Assembly (NCBI GenBank): GCA_949752745.1 | Contig: OX457031.1 | Span: 52,399,103 to 52,463,102 of the forward strand | DNA length: 64,000 bases | Direction of reading: 5' to 3' | Origin: Protula sp. h YS-2021 | Lineage: Eukaryota; Annelida; Polychaeta; Sabellida; Serpulidae | In this document: in pieces, positions 10,392-19,071 of the stretch | Layout of the letters: every line of letters starts with the position of its first letter | How positions within the stretch are numbered: position 1 is the stretch's first letter | The notes under the pieces: generated by a model | The model's database searches: none | Told to the model about the DNA's origin: nothing | Seen by the model: only the letters and a program-made list of their open reading frames with translations | Position numbers and translations under genes: made by a program

Positions 10392-10640
10392 ATGCGAGGC
10401 ACCAAAACCATTGAGCTGACACAGCCTATGCGGGTGATGGACATAGACATAAATGAAGATGGATATGAACTGAAACTGTCTGAACATGAAACTGTTAAAG
10501 TGATAAAGTTTGGTGATGCGAGTTACACGAGTTTTCATAGCATATACAAATGTGGGTGTAATGTCTATGATACATATATCAATTTAGATTGGTATGAATG
10601 GGATTCATTTATCAATGTATTGAATGTGTTTTGTAAATAA
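10392..10640 (+). CDS. small intact protein, last gene of the plus-strand block
   Basis: An 82-residue frame starts 20 bp after the previous stop. It begins with a threonine-rich strand segment (TKTIELTQPMRVMDID) and ends with TYINLDWYEWDSFINVLN, the same strand-Trp-helix ending as the three genes before it. It is followed directly by an AT-rich minisatellite that probably serves as the convergent transcription end region with the protease gene. Function unknown. Confidence 0.55.
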   Translation: MRGTKTIELTQPMRVMDIDINEDGYELKLSEHETVKVIKFGDASYTSFHSIYKCGCNVYDTYINLDWYEWDSFINVLNVFCK

Positions 10641-10896
10641 GTGTTTGTAAATAGAGTTTGTAAATAGAGTTTCTAAATAAGAGTTTTGCAAATAGAATTT
10701 GTAAATAAGAGTTTGTAAATAGAGTTTGTAAATGAAGTTTTGTAAATAAGAGTTTGTAAGACAATGTATAACGCAGTAAACAAGACAGTTGTATGAAACT
10801 TGGGTTTTTTATTTATCATAAATGTAATTGAACAATTACCAACAACTTAACTACTGCAGGTTAACTAATATAACTCTATAAACAAGTTAAACAACT
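10641..10896. repeat. AT-rich minisatellite between convergent gene blocks
   Basis: A unit of 14-17 bp close to AGAGTTTGTAAATA is repeated about eight or nine times at 10641-10765, with small length variation. It contains several TAAATAA/AAATAG runs that could act as poly(A) signals for the plus-strand genes. The rest, to 10896, is AT-rich and geneless. Confidence 0.7.
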
Positions 10897-11334
10897 TTAA
10901 TAAAACAATGGTTTATAATGTCTGTATACAAAATACTTCACAATAAAATCACCATCACTTCTTTTCAATATATTTACAATATCAAACATACTCTGATCTC
11001 GAGCTCTATGCAATATATAATGTACACAATAAAAACCACATGAAGATGATATTGGAGTTTGTAATGGTATGGAATTACACATATAGTCATTCCTTAATAA
11101 CTTGTCTAAGCGATCATGTAGAGGTAAAAGTTCATAAGACTCTAAATATTCTACAGGGTCTTTGTCAAAATACACTGCCACCAAATGTTCTCCTGGTTCA
11201 TCATGATCGTCTGTGTTGATGACACAGGCACCGCACTGTAAAGATGGTAACTAGTCCATGGAAAACACGCCTTGAAACAAGTCTTTTGTCACGACATCAT
11301 GGCTCAATATGGCATTGATCTCCTTCGTGTTCAT
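10897..11334 (-). pseudogene. adenain-like cysteine protease (maturation protease)
   Basis: The ATG at 11334 overlaps the major capsid stop (ATGA). The frame of 145 codons contains a single nonsense codon, TAG at 11251-11253 (codon 28). Family landmarks are the histidine in GEHLVAVYFD, the following EYLESYELLP where adenain has its acidic residue, the oxyanion glutamine in IPLQTP, and the nucleophile in SSCGFYCVHYI. These match the C5 adenovirus-type/Ulp1-like proteases that process capsid precursors in adenoviruses and Polintons. Reaching the active-site half would need read-through or reinitiation. Confidence 0.85.
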
Positions 11335-12704
11335 GACTGGTAGTCGAATTGGATGCTGCGATTTGCACTTATTTCAATAATGTTATCAAATTCAGCATAG
11401 ACTATGACACTGATTGTATGTTGCAAGGCCCTGTCAAAATTCAAGGCCCTATCAAGCAAGTTTCCATGCTTGATAAGAGAATAATGATCATCACCATCAT
11501 AATCAGGTGTTAAGTCGAAAGAAAAGAAAGCATAACCTCTAGGCCAATCTTCCCGTTTTATGACGGAACTTTTCTCACCATTCAATCTATTCAGAGATTT
11601 GTAAAGAGTTTCAAAAGCGTCAAGGTATTTGTTCCGTGTAATGTCAAGCTTGAGAGGTTTGGGCAGAACTTGTTCACCATTTGTGTACATTTGCATGTGG
11701 TCCAGATCAAAATGTTTGAAATCATATGGATTTCTCAATACTGTTCCACCAAAGGCTTCATTATGAGTCAGACCAATGACAATGCGTTTTGGTAATTGAC
11801 TTAAAAAGATGTTACCTTTCAAAAAAGATTGAAATCCTGCTGGAATGGCCAAAACGTTACATTCTTTTCTAGTAATAAGTAACTTGGCGGGACTTTTCAT
11901 CAATGTATCTGTATGTCCTAACTGAATACCTGTACTAACCCTCACTTTACGAATGGTGAAAAATGCCTCTTTCACTTCTACCTTATCGGTATTATTTGCA
12001 GCCATCAATACATATTCATCTTTTTGTCTATGTAAAAAGATTTCAATTTCAAAATGATGCCATTATGAAGATAGCGATCCTGATCAAACAAATCTATCCT
12101 TAAACCACCTGTTAGCATAAAATCACGGCTGAGACGTGTATGCAAATAACGATTATGTAAACCATTATTTCCTTGCTCAGCTAGGTCACCAAAATCAGGA
12201 TTGACATGATACATATCTTTCATGATTAGCTCTTTTCACCTCATGACTATTCATTGACCCAGCAGTATCCTTATACATGAGACGCATAGAGCGCTCAGAA
12301 TGGAGACTTTCTTCCGAGTCATGAATGAGGTGAGAGATAATTCTGGTATAACCATGGGTATTGTTACTATGGGATATTAATCGATCATTTAGAAATAATT
12401 CAATATAAGACCATAACCCATTAAACAAATCATTGATGCATGATACACTATCATCTGCACCACATGCTGTTCCATCACTCTTTACAATGCAGCATTCAAT
12501 ATGAAGTTTTCTGTTCTTTAAATCTAGATATTCTTCTGTACTCGCAGGAATGTAGAATTCTATTGGAGCACCCTCTCTAATGGTAGTCATTGGTTGATAG
12601 TCTACATTATAACTTTTTTCTACAGCAGTTTGCGTTGGTGGTATGCGAAACCATTCTAATGGAGAAAGACTACATTCACAAGAATGATTATGTATTAAAG
12701 ACAT
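11331..12704 (-). pseudogene. major capsid protein (double jelly-roll, hexon-like), two frameshifts
   Basis: The ATG at 12704 follows the motif TTTTGAAA. The protein reads in three consecutive frames: 12704 to about 12220, then to about 12030, then to the TGA at 11331, so two single-base shifts break a protein of about 457 residues. Hallmarks include SYNVDYQPMTTIREGAPIEF near the N-terminus, NDLFNGLWSYIELFLND in the first jelly roll and FFSFDLTPDYDGDD near the end. The terminal IVYAEFDNIIEI is also typical. It matches the Polinton capsid family often annotated in animals as F54H12.2-like. A second, split copy belongs to element B. Confidence 0.85.
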
Positions 12705-12738
12705 TTTCAAAAGATATCTTTTTTATGTTTTGTTGATG

Positions 12739-13065
12739 TTATCCGTCTGGCGCTGTTTTTCGTCTTCTGACACGTTTCATCGGTTGCACTCTCTTTTGTC
12801 CTCTTAACACATCGCCAATCAAATGCTGCGCAACTCGGCCCGTAACATCTTTCGCGACATCTTTTACAGCCTTTGGAAAATGTGGTGCAACGATCTTAGC
12901 CCCAGCCTTAAGTAGTGGAATAGCTTTGCGAGCCAATGATGCCAGTATTGAACCAATACCATCGCCATATTGGATTCGCGCTCCTTTGAATACTGGCAAT
13001 TCCCAGCCAACTTGACGACAAAAATGGCTGCGATATACAGGCGGATCGTGTGTGTAGGCTTTCAT
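12739..13065 (-). CDS. core / pVI-pX-like basic virion protein
   Basis: The ATG at 13065 overlaps the original penton stop in an ATGA junction. The 108-residue frame is intact. It has a Gly-rich YGDGIGS followed by an amphipathic helix (LARKAIPLLKAGAKI) and a strongly basic C-terminus (MKRVRRRK). This architecture resembles adenoviral pVI/pX-type precursors, which have a membrane-active helix and a basic tail and are cleaved by the viral protease at Gly-rich sites. The same protein is encoded by element B (21108-21461). Position between penton and major capsid supports a virion role; the exact homology is inferred. Confidence 0.7.
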   Translation of the reverse strand: MKAYTHDPPVYRSHFCRQVGWELPVFKGARIQYGDGIGSILASLARKAIPLLKAGAKIVAPHFPKAVKDVAKDVTGRVAQHLIGDVLRGQKRVQPMKRVRRRKTAPDG

Positions 13066-13835
13066 AATGCTTTTGGTCAAAAATAAAGTTTACAGATCAC
13101 CTTTCCAGTTTAAAATGTAACATTTTGACCGATGACATCCTTAATATTCATTTCTATCATGTCAAATTTTGATGTGTTTACAGGAACATAATGAGATTCT
13201 TCATAAGTTTTCATGATAATTTCACCATCAACACCTTCAATCGGAACAGAACGTAACAAGGGAAAATAATAATCTCCAACAACCTGTGGTTCACAAATAC
13301 TGCAGTACACATAGAGTGTATAAAATCCATGTTTAATATCAAGCATATGTGGCGCCTCACTTTGATTAATATAAACCAGATATGGTGTAAATCCTAACAA
13401 TTCTCCTAATCCTACGGCAAATGATAAGGCAAAATGATCTTTTAACATCAGAGATACTTTCCTTGTAATTGTATCATAGTTTAATCTCACTAGAGACATA
13501 TTAACTTCATCATTGGTAAAAGTACCTTTAAAGGCTTGATTTAACGCTTGAATGACTTCACCACGAGTTTTGTTATAGCCATGGACAATATGCACCATCA
13601 GCTGTATAATCCGATATGTATTTCACCTAATAATCTAAGTTGGGTCTCATCGTAGATCATGTATTTGGGTATTGAATTCCAGCTAATGCCACCTCATATT
13701 TTCCTTTTAGATAGATGGTTCGAGGCATACGAATTTAATAATTCGAAGCCTTTTTATTGGGATAAGAGGTCATACTAGCAATAGATCATACTAGCATTGC
13801 TAGGTAAAGTAATGTAAAACACTTGTTGACTCCAT
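13062..13835 (-). pseudogene. minor capsid (penton) protein, broken
   Basis: The ATG at 13835 opens MEST and one extra G then shifts the frame. The FYITLPSNASM segment and RTIYLKGKYEVALAGIQYP follow, a typical start of Polinton penton proteins. Three stops and further shifts interrupt the first third. The segment from 13598 to 13110 is open and carries KHGFYTLYVYCSICEPQVVG. A TAA at 13110 replaces a CAA still present in element B's copy; without it the frame would run to the TGA at 13062, giving an ATGA overlap with the core gene. It would form the pentameric vertex capsomer. Confidence 0.8.
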
Positions 13836-13840
13836 GATGT

Positions 13841-14077
13841 CTAAATGGCATATGTGCGTTGACGGAATGGATGCCTATATACAACACTATAGCTCGCGCC
13901 ATTCGCACAAGTATGTAAGCGTTGTTTCTCATAATCTTTCACATCAACGTCTACAGTGTCTATAGCTTCTCCTTCACAACAAGCACTTGCACATCTTATT
14001 TTTACAGGAATATGATTTGTAGTTTCATTTTCTTGACAGCAACATAACTCTTTAAACCATGTTAAAAATTTTCCCAT
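13841..14077 (-). CDS. small Cys-rich protein with acylation-type N-terminus
   Basis: The 78-residue intact frame starts MGKFLTWFKELCCC. A glycine at position 2 and a nearby Cys triplet are the pattern of dually acylated (myristoyl/palmitoyl) membrane-anchored proteins. The core IPVKIRCASACC is conserved in element B's copy (22265-22435), whose start codon has mutated to TTG. The first codons overlap the end of the upstream gene in another frame (14062-14077), and the stop lies 5 bp before the penton ATG. A virion or membrane role is inferred from context only. Confidence 0.6.
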   Translation of the reverse strand: MGKFLTWFKELCCCQENETTNHIPVKIRCASACCEGEAIDTVDVDVKDYEKQRLHTCANGASYSVVYRHPFRQRTYAI

Positions 14078-14561
14078 CCTTCAGGAAACTGTCTTTGTTG
14101 ACGCTGTTTCATCTCTTTTGTATTGTCATCACGAGTGGTCTTTTTACTAAACATAGTTTTTGGAATATTAGCATCTACAATTTCCTGGATAAACAAATGC
14201 CAATCATGTGGTAGTTCTACACGTTCTTTTCCTCTTGTAGCAAAAATGCTTCTTTAATCAAATCATCAATGTTAGAGTTTGTAATGACATCATCCGTTCT
14301 CAACACTAGTTCATTATTCTCTGTACATTTTACACCATGCTTCTTCAGTTCTGAATGACTTAAAAATAACTTTTCTGGTTTTTCAGATGATGATGATGGA
14401 ACAGAATTTTGCCTAGATTGACTTGTTCGTAAATGACGACCAAGAAGTTGAGACAATTCCATGGCCTTTTTACGAGTTCGTTTCCCACATAAAAGTTTAT
14501 TTACCATTGTTTTAATGCCAGTCTCTTTCATTTTGTATTCATATTCAGGAATGAAGACCAT
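14062..14561 (-). pseudogene. conserved Polinton protein with NIPKT motif, frameshifted
   Basis: The start ATG at 14561 follows TTTTGAAA, the same context as the major capsid gene. The frame runs to 14217. Comparison with element B shows that after a one-base shift near 14222 it continues as PHDWHLFIQEIVDANIPKT..and ends WENF at 14062, overlapping the next gene. Element B has QGWKQFMEAIVDANIPKT at 22490-22560, so the C-terminal 60 residues are conserved. A basic, Ser-rich middle and a DDVITNSNIDDLIKEA helix are also shared. No function is known to me; its place between ATPase and penton suggests a virion or assembly role. Confidence 0.6.
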
Positions 14562-14641
14562 TTTCAAAGTATGTTTCGTTTTAACGGCAGGTGGGTTAAC
14601 AAGGGCAATGCAAATTTGGCAATAGCTCCAATGAATCCTCT

Positions 14642-14902
14642 TTACTGATTAATCAACTTCTTTTTTCTTCGAAGTGATATCTTCGTATCTGCTAGAGTGC
14701 GTAGAGTGTGACGCTCACGCTTGAATTCCTCAAACCTTTTTGAGCTTAAGGATAAATGTCCTCGCAATATATTCAAACAAATTTCAAACAAGCTCGTTAA
14801 TTTCTCCTTAGTAGGTTGCTGTAGCAAGGGTTTACGTCGTTTAGGCCCACTACGTGCGAGCAAGTGAAGAAAAGGCTGGTTCGCTCGAGTACGTTTAGAC
14901 AT
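14642..14902 (-). CDS. conserved small basic protein (KKKLI motif)
   Basis: The 86-residue intact frame from the ATG at 14902 has the layout KRRKPLLQQ, then LTSLFEICLNILRGHLSLS, then a basic helix, then LADTKISLRRKKKLI. This pattern is one I recognise from small uncharacterised proteins next to capsid genes in invertebrate Polintons. The even spacing of basic residues suggests nucleic-acid binding. It is absent from element B because of a deletion between ATPase and the gene at 14062. Confidence 0.65.
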   Translation of the reverse strand: MSKRTRANQPFLHLLARSGPKRRKPLLQQPTKEKLTSLFEICLNILRGHLSLSSKRFEEFKRERHTLRTLADTKISLRRKKKLINQ

Positions 14903-14937
14903 CTTGACTGCAAATGATTAAATGAGTTGGTTCTTGT

Positions 14938-15541
14938 TCATACTTTTCTCAATATATAAATAATGTGTATCTTTTGGTAAAATGCCTGAATACGTAGTTG
15001 ATCATTTGTCTTTGGTTTTAAATCAATGAATAAATTACCATGTGGTTTGCTAGTAGCATCTTGATAGGCTTCTAAGAGAAATTAAGATCTTCCAGGATAC
15101 ATTTGCCTCGCTAATGTACTAATTTGTTGACTGTCTCTAGGATTTTTAGAAAGAATGATATAATGTGTATTCAAACTAATATTTCGCATTTCTTTACCAT
15201 GATGAAATAAATTATGGACAATAAAATGATGCTTAGATTTTGATTACTGCAGCCAACACTAAAGAGACGTGTCATTCACTCATCACTATGACATTTAGTC
15301 ATTTAATCATCACTGATGAGCAAGTTTGGTTTTTTTTGGGTTAAAGCGCTCTTCAATGTCATCTGGAATGCCTTGGTAAAATTCCACACCTTTCATTCCT
15401 TTGTACAGAAGGCTGATCTGCTGCATAGAGCCATAAAATGCTTTTCGGAGAGGGTTTAATCAACTTTTGTTCTAGAACTTCCTTCTCCAGAGACGTTTTG
15501 CCTGTAGGTCCAGAGACTAAACATGTAAATGGATGCTTCAT
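14938..15541 (-). pseudogene. FtsK/A32-type DNA packaging ATPase, broken
   Basis: The ATG at 15541 lies 2 bp after the integrase stop. The Walker A region reads VSGPTGKTSL; element B has VSGPTGSGRTSL, so A has lost two residues. After frame changes, EFYQGIPDDIEERF (about 15345-15385) and LLISDD (Walker B, about 15310) are seen. The C-terminal half reads NLFHHGKEMRNISLN, YIILSKNPRDSQQISTLARQ and ATSKPHGNLFIDLKP, characteristic of the Polinton/virophage packaging ATPase. Several stops (near 15092, 15267 and 15285) disable it. The enzyme would translocate element DNA into capsids. Confidence 0.82.
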
Positions 15542-15543
15542 TT

Positions 15544-16638
15544 TTATTTAATGTCAGTTTTTTTCACCCAACTGTTACCCTTGTTTGACCAACCTAACCA
15601 CTTGACAAATATTTCTTTCAAGCCTCGTCTTTTACGTGTCTTCAAAACTTTTTCAATTCTCTAGATGGATTCAATATCTTAAGTCACTTTCTGCAGTTCT
15701 TCCTCATAGAAATGGCCATCAATATCTTCATCAAAAACGTCTTTCACACGATACAAATGTATTCCTTGCTTCTTACAACGATGTGTGACAATGAAGACTT
15801 CTTGCGTCCATTTTACGTGATAATCCAGTTGAAATACATATTTTATGTGAGAAATGCGAACATGATCACCAATTTTAAATTTGTTGGTTTTCTTCTTCGG
15901 TTTCAATTTCCATTTTTCTACATACATATACTTCCACACTTTAGATTCGTTGTCTTTACGAATATCTGCAGGAGCATACTTATCAGGAAGAGACCCATGA
16001 CGTCTATGGTTGTAATTGTTCACCAAGTCTGGAAGGATGTCTAAATTACGTTAAGCTTGAATATGTAGAAAATACCGATACATCATTCCCTTTAGAGTAC
16101 GAATGACTCTCTCAGCAAAGTTAGCTTTGGTTTCATTCTTTGTGGTATAAGCATGAATTTCCTCCTTCTTGAAAAATGCTTTTACCCATCTATTTTTAAA
16201 TTCAGTTCCTTTATCAGACCTTAGAGTTCGTGGTCTTCGTCGTGTTGAATGAAAAATCTTTTGAAAGGCTTGTATGACGCTGGTATGTGATTTATTAGGT
16301 ATTGGCTGCACCCACAAATATTTAGAAAACACATCAATGACAATGAGTAAAAAGCGGGTGTCATCATTATAGGAAGCTATGTTTCCCATATCAGCCGAAT
16401 TCATATCCCACATGTCATCAATACCACGTGTAATAACACGTTGTCTTTTGAACCTGTATTTTACAGGTTGTAGTAAACTGAATGCATCTTGATCCTGTAG
16501 ACATTTCTTCACTTATGAATGTGTGACTGGCTGATTATGTTTTCTTAAGATGTGATAAAGTTTGTAAGGACCAGCAAATGCTCCGGGCTGTCCAGGTTTG
16601 GAGTAAATATTGGTTAAGTAGTCTTTCCATGTCGACAT
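15544..16638 (-). pseudogene. retroviral-type (rve) integrase with C-terminal chromodomain
   Basis: One reading frame of 365 codons from the ATG at 16638 to the TAA at 15544 has no frameshift but four internal stops (about codons 41, 196, 320 and 326). The N-terminus (WKDYLTNIYSKPGQPGAFAG) is typical of Polinton integrases. The catalytic core has IDDMWDMNSADM, LLIVIDVFSKYLWVQP, LRSDKGTEFKN and ETKANFAERVIRTLK, supplying the DDE acids. The C-terminus after HFYEEELQKV contains a chromodomain: RIEKVLKTRKRRGLKEIFVK followed by WLGW..NSWV. Chromodomains can direct integration to marked chromatin. Element B carries a second copy. Confidence 0.88.
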
Positions 16639-16762
16639 GTTAACACGAAATGATAGACACTTCTCAACAGAACACTTTTATTTTATAACTCAACCAACAT
16701 GGTTTTTATAACTTAACTAACATAGTAACATATCTTATATTTTCTAACTTAAGCAACATATC
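16639..16762. promoter_or_regulatory. short AT-rich spacer upstream of the integrase
   Basis: The spacer is AT-rich with imperfect repeats of aacttaactaacata and aacttaagcaacata. It probably holds the integrase promoter, but no clear TATA box can be assigned. Confidence 0.3.
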
Positions 16763-17082
16763 TTATAAATCAAGTATAGATACAATGGTGTGAATGATTG
16801 AAGACCATTGGTCTTCAATGAACACCAACCAACTATTTAGTTCATCAAATGTAATAGCATCAACACCATATTTCTCACAACGTTTATGTGCATTATCCAA
16901 CACTTTATCTAAATGAATATAATATTTGGCTTCATTCTAATATGTATAGACACAAGTATGCTCTTGACACTCTTCATGTTGACAAGCAGGACATAGCAAA
17001 CATGAAAATTGTTTTACAGTGATAACATTTCTTCGCAATAGGCTTTTTGCACAATATATCGTCTCAGTGTAATGTCTGCTAT
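16763..17082 (-). pseudogene. Cys-rich accessory protein (CPAC motif)
   Basis: Comparison with element B (24950-25205) defines the gene. It starts as ADITLRRYIVQK (the ATG has become ATA in A; B keeps ATG), shifts frame near 17025, then runs FSCLLCPACQHEECQEHTC, a Cys-x2-Cys-x2-Cys cluster. After one TAG it continues KYYIHLDKVLDNAHKRCEKY and DAITFDELNSWLVFIED to the TAA at 16763. A small zinc-binding domain is likely. No family is recognised. Confidence 0.5.
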
Positions 17083-17094
17083 TATATTACACCC

Positions 17095-17312
17095 CCTTTC
17101 ACTTCATCAAACAGTCTTGGATCAAAGTGATATGCCTCTTCTACACTCCACAGCTTCGGCAATGTCTGAAATCCTCACGCAAGTTTGTCAAGTTCAGCGT
17201 GGAATGAGTAAGCAAGATGTGTTCCAGTTGTTGTTCAACAGTCTCCAAAACATGCTAGTTCGTTTATCATGTAGTTCACATACTTGTTCTTGAAACATGT
17301 TTCAACATCCAT
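17095..17312 (-). pseudogene. small accessory gene, decayed (homolog in element B)
   Basis: From the ATG at 17312 the translation reads VNYMINELACFGD, then stops and continues in other frames as VEQQLEHILL and STLNLTNLREDF. Element B at 25275-25490 has VDYMITELERFG, QHQLQHFNIY and STLNLPNLRDDC in a cleaner frame. The two copies therefore share one ancestral gene of about 90 residues. Function unknown. Confidence 0.45.
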
Positions 17313-17338
17313 TCTTTACATGTTCACACGTCTACACA

Positions 17339-17830
17339 CTATGTTGCAGAAGTATCTATCACCACTTCCTTTACCCCCTCACACAAAATTTCTAACAACT
17401 TTCCCATAATATCCTGACCAGGATATGATGGAGGTGACAATTGTTTAACACCAGCTCCCCACCAATGATCATAAGTTGCTTCAACTAAAGTTTTATCTTT
17501 ACATTCTTTGCATTACTTTTTGTGAAACAATGCAGAGTGATTCAATTTTACATGCAAAACATCGTGCATTGTACTTCTCTTTACTATATGCCATAAAGGA
17601 CATGGCTTTATCACTTTGGCGATAGGTTTCGCTTCATATCCATTTCAGCATGAAACAATAGCTGAAGCAATATCTTGACGGTGATGAAAAACTGCTTTTT
17701 CATATTGATACAAAGCTTCACTCGAATTGAACGTATGTCCACACGTTTCAAGTCGTGTTAGAAACATGTTTGAAAGAACATCCTAGTGATCGCTAAATAA
17801 TATAACATTCTCCATGTTGTTTGGTTGCAT
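17339..17830 (-). pseudogene. NADAR-domain (YbiA-like) protein
   Basis: A single frame of 163 codons from the ATG at 17830 to the TAG at 17339 carries three in-frame stops (TAG 17783-17785, TGA 17645-17647, TAA 17513-17515) but no frameshift. The translation has the NADAR layout in order: LSNMF, then GHTFNSSEALYQYEKAVF, then EAKPIAKVI, a central W..TMHDVLHVK, then KTLVEATYDHWWGAG and finally YPGQDIMGKLLEIL. NADAR proteins act on N-glycosidic bonds of ADP-ribose derivatives, and some remove ADP-ribose from DNA or act in defence and counter-defence. It lies in A's accessory block, 27 bp upstream of the gene ending the block at 17312. Element B lacks it. In this context a host-interaction role is a plausible inference. 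Confidence 0.8.
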
Positions 17831-18030
17831 GATAATGTTCACCAAGACTTTGTTTCTTTGTTTATTCTGCCGCTGACATGTCGGTTTCTTCCTGTAATAG
17901 GATAATGAACAGTGTCTTTTAAAACGCCTGCTACCCCTTCTATCATTTTCTTTCTTTTTTTACTTTGAAACCACTCACATAAGATTATATTTGCTAGAAA
18001 GAAAAACATTGTTATGGCTTCAAAGATTGT
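17831..18030. promoter_or_regulatory. spacer upstream of the NADAR gene
   Basis: AT-rich spacer with no gene visible. It separates the NADAR start codon from the end of the next minus-strand gene. It probably holds the NADAR promoter, but no clear TATA box is seen. Confidence 0.25.
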
Positions 18031-18997
18031 TTAAAGGCCTACCTGACAAAGTTGTTCAGTTTCCTCTTCTTCTCCACAACAATCTCTCAAATAATCAACC
18101 AAGCGGAAGTATACTTCCACATCATTGCGAGCAGTATAGGATGCAGAACAAAAGTCAAAGTAAGGATCTTCTATTCAAAGTTTATGACAATGAATCTTGA
18201 ATGCAGTTCAATCACATCAAGACTGTGATTTACAACATCCCAAAAAGCGTCTTAGTGATAAAGCTGATAGTCTGGTGTTCCACAGCAAGCATGTTTAGCA
18301 ATCATCAAGTCAACATAAGCCTTTTTAAAGCACGCGTCCATCTTGTCACACGTCTTGAAAAATGTGGCTTCTACTTTGCTTCACAAACTTTAAGTACCCC
18401 AAACTTCCTGCAGAAGTTGTCAGTTTCACACATCTTGCAATTGTACTTGTGGCAGTGACAATCATAATCCTCCACATATCCGCAAGCACCACAATAGTCA
18501 CAGGTAAGCCCAAGTTGATTTTGCACGTTCATATTCTCCAATTGAACTTCAGCCAGCCTTTTCTTGAAAAGTTTTCACACCTTCATCCGATCATCCTTTT
18601 GCAGTCTGATAGGAGTTTTCCTGTCAGGACATTCCATACATGGCTCAGGAACTAAGGCCGAGTTAATATTGTCCATCTCCTGAAGCAGTGTCTCCCATTC
18701 ACCATCATTCATGTTGATGTGATGCGTGTATTCTTTCCCTTCAAGCAGTGATGTGTGCACAAAACTCACATAACGCATGTCTAAGTATGAAATGACTTCA
18801 AGCCACTTCGTTTGCGTTAAGTACAGTTTGAAGCCAATGTCATGTAAATTCAAGCTCAGACACACAATCTTCCACAAAGATGGTGCTAAAGCAAGCCATC
18901 TCTCTCCACGTGTGATGCGTAAAAATGGTTCAAATTCTCCGTGCTCCACAGTAATGGTTAAGTTTGTACTGATATTAAAGCTGCTTGTCTTCTCCAT
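18031..18997 (-). pseudogene. composite accessory protein: strand-W-helix N-terminus and Cys-rich C-terminus
   Basis: The ATG at 18997 lies about 45 bp after a minus-strand TATA box (19039-19049). The first 140 residues contain two strand-Trp-helix units (KLYLTQTKWLEVISYL and HHINMNDGEWETLLQEMD), like the plus-strand small genes at 9.2-10.6 kb. A TGA at 18575 stops the frame, but element B has a serine codon there and the same frame continues: a helix (RLAEVQLENMNVQNQ) then CDYCGACG and a dense Cys/His zinc-binding segment ending NFCRKF. After further shifts a Cys-containing helical tail (TCDKMDACFKKAYVDLM; VEVYFRLVDYLRDCCGEEEE) runs to the TAA at 18031. I interpret it as one broken gene of over 300 residues. 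Confidence 0.5.
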
Positions 18998-19071
18998 GAC
19001 TGGACATGAAATTATGACTTTGGTCCTCCTCCCTACTCCTTTTATACCATATATCTGCTGAGTCAGCTCCC
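18998..19071 (-). promoter_or_regulatory. TATA box and Maf/AP-1-like site
   Basis: On the minus strand a GGTATAAAAGG TATA box (19039-19049) is preceded by AGCTGACTCAGCA (19056-19068), one base from the palindrome at 5569-5581. Element B has a matching TATA box (ATATAAAAGGAGCG) before its copy of the gene. Confidence 0.55.

Noticed and set aside
17339..17830. Stop-codon reassignment to explain in-frame stops in several genes
   Set aside because: All three stop codons occur, and element B has different amino acids at the corresponding places, so ordinary nonsense mutation fits better.
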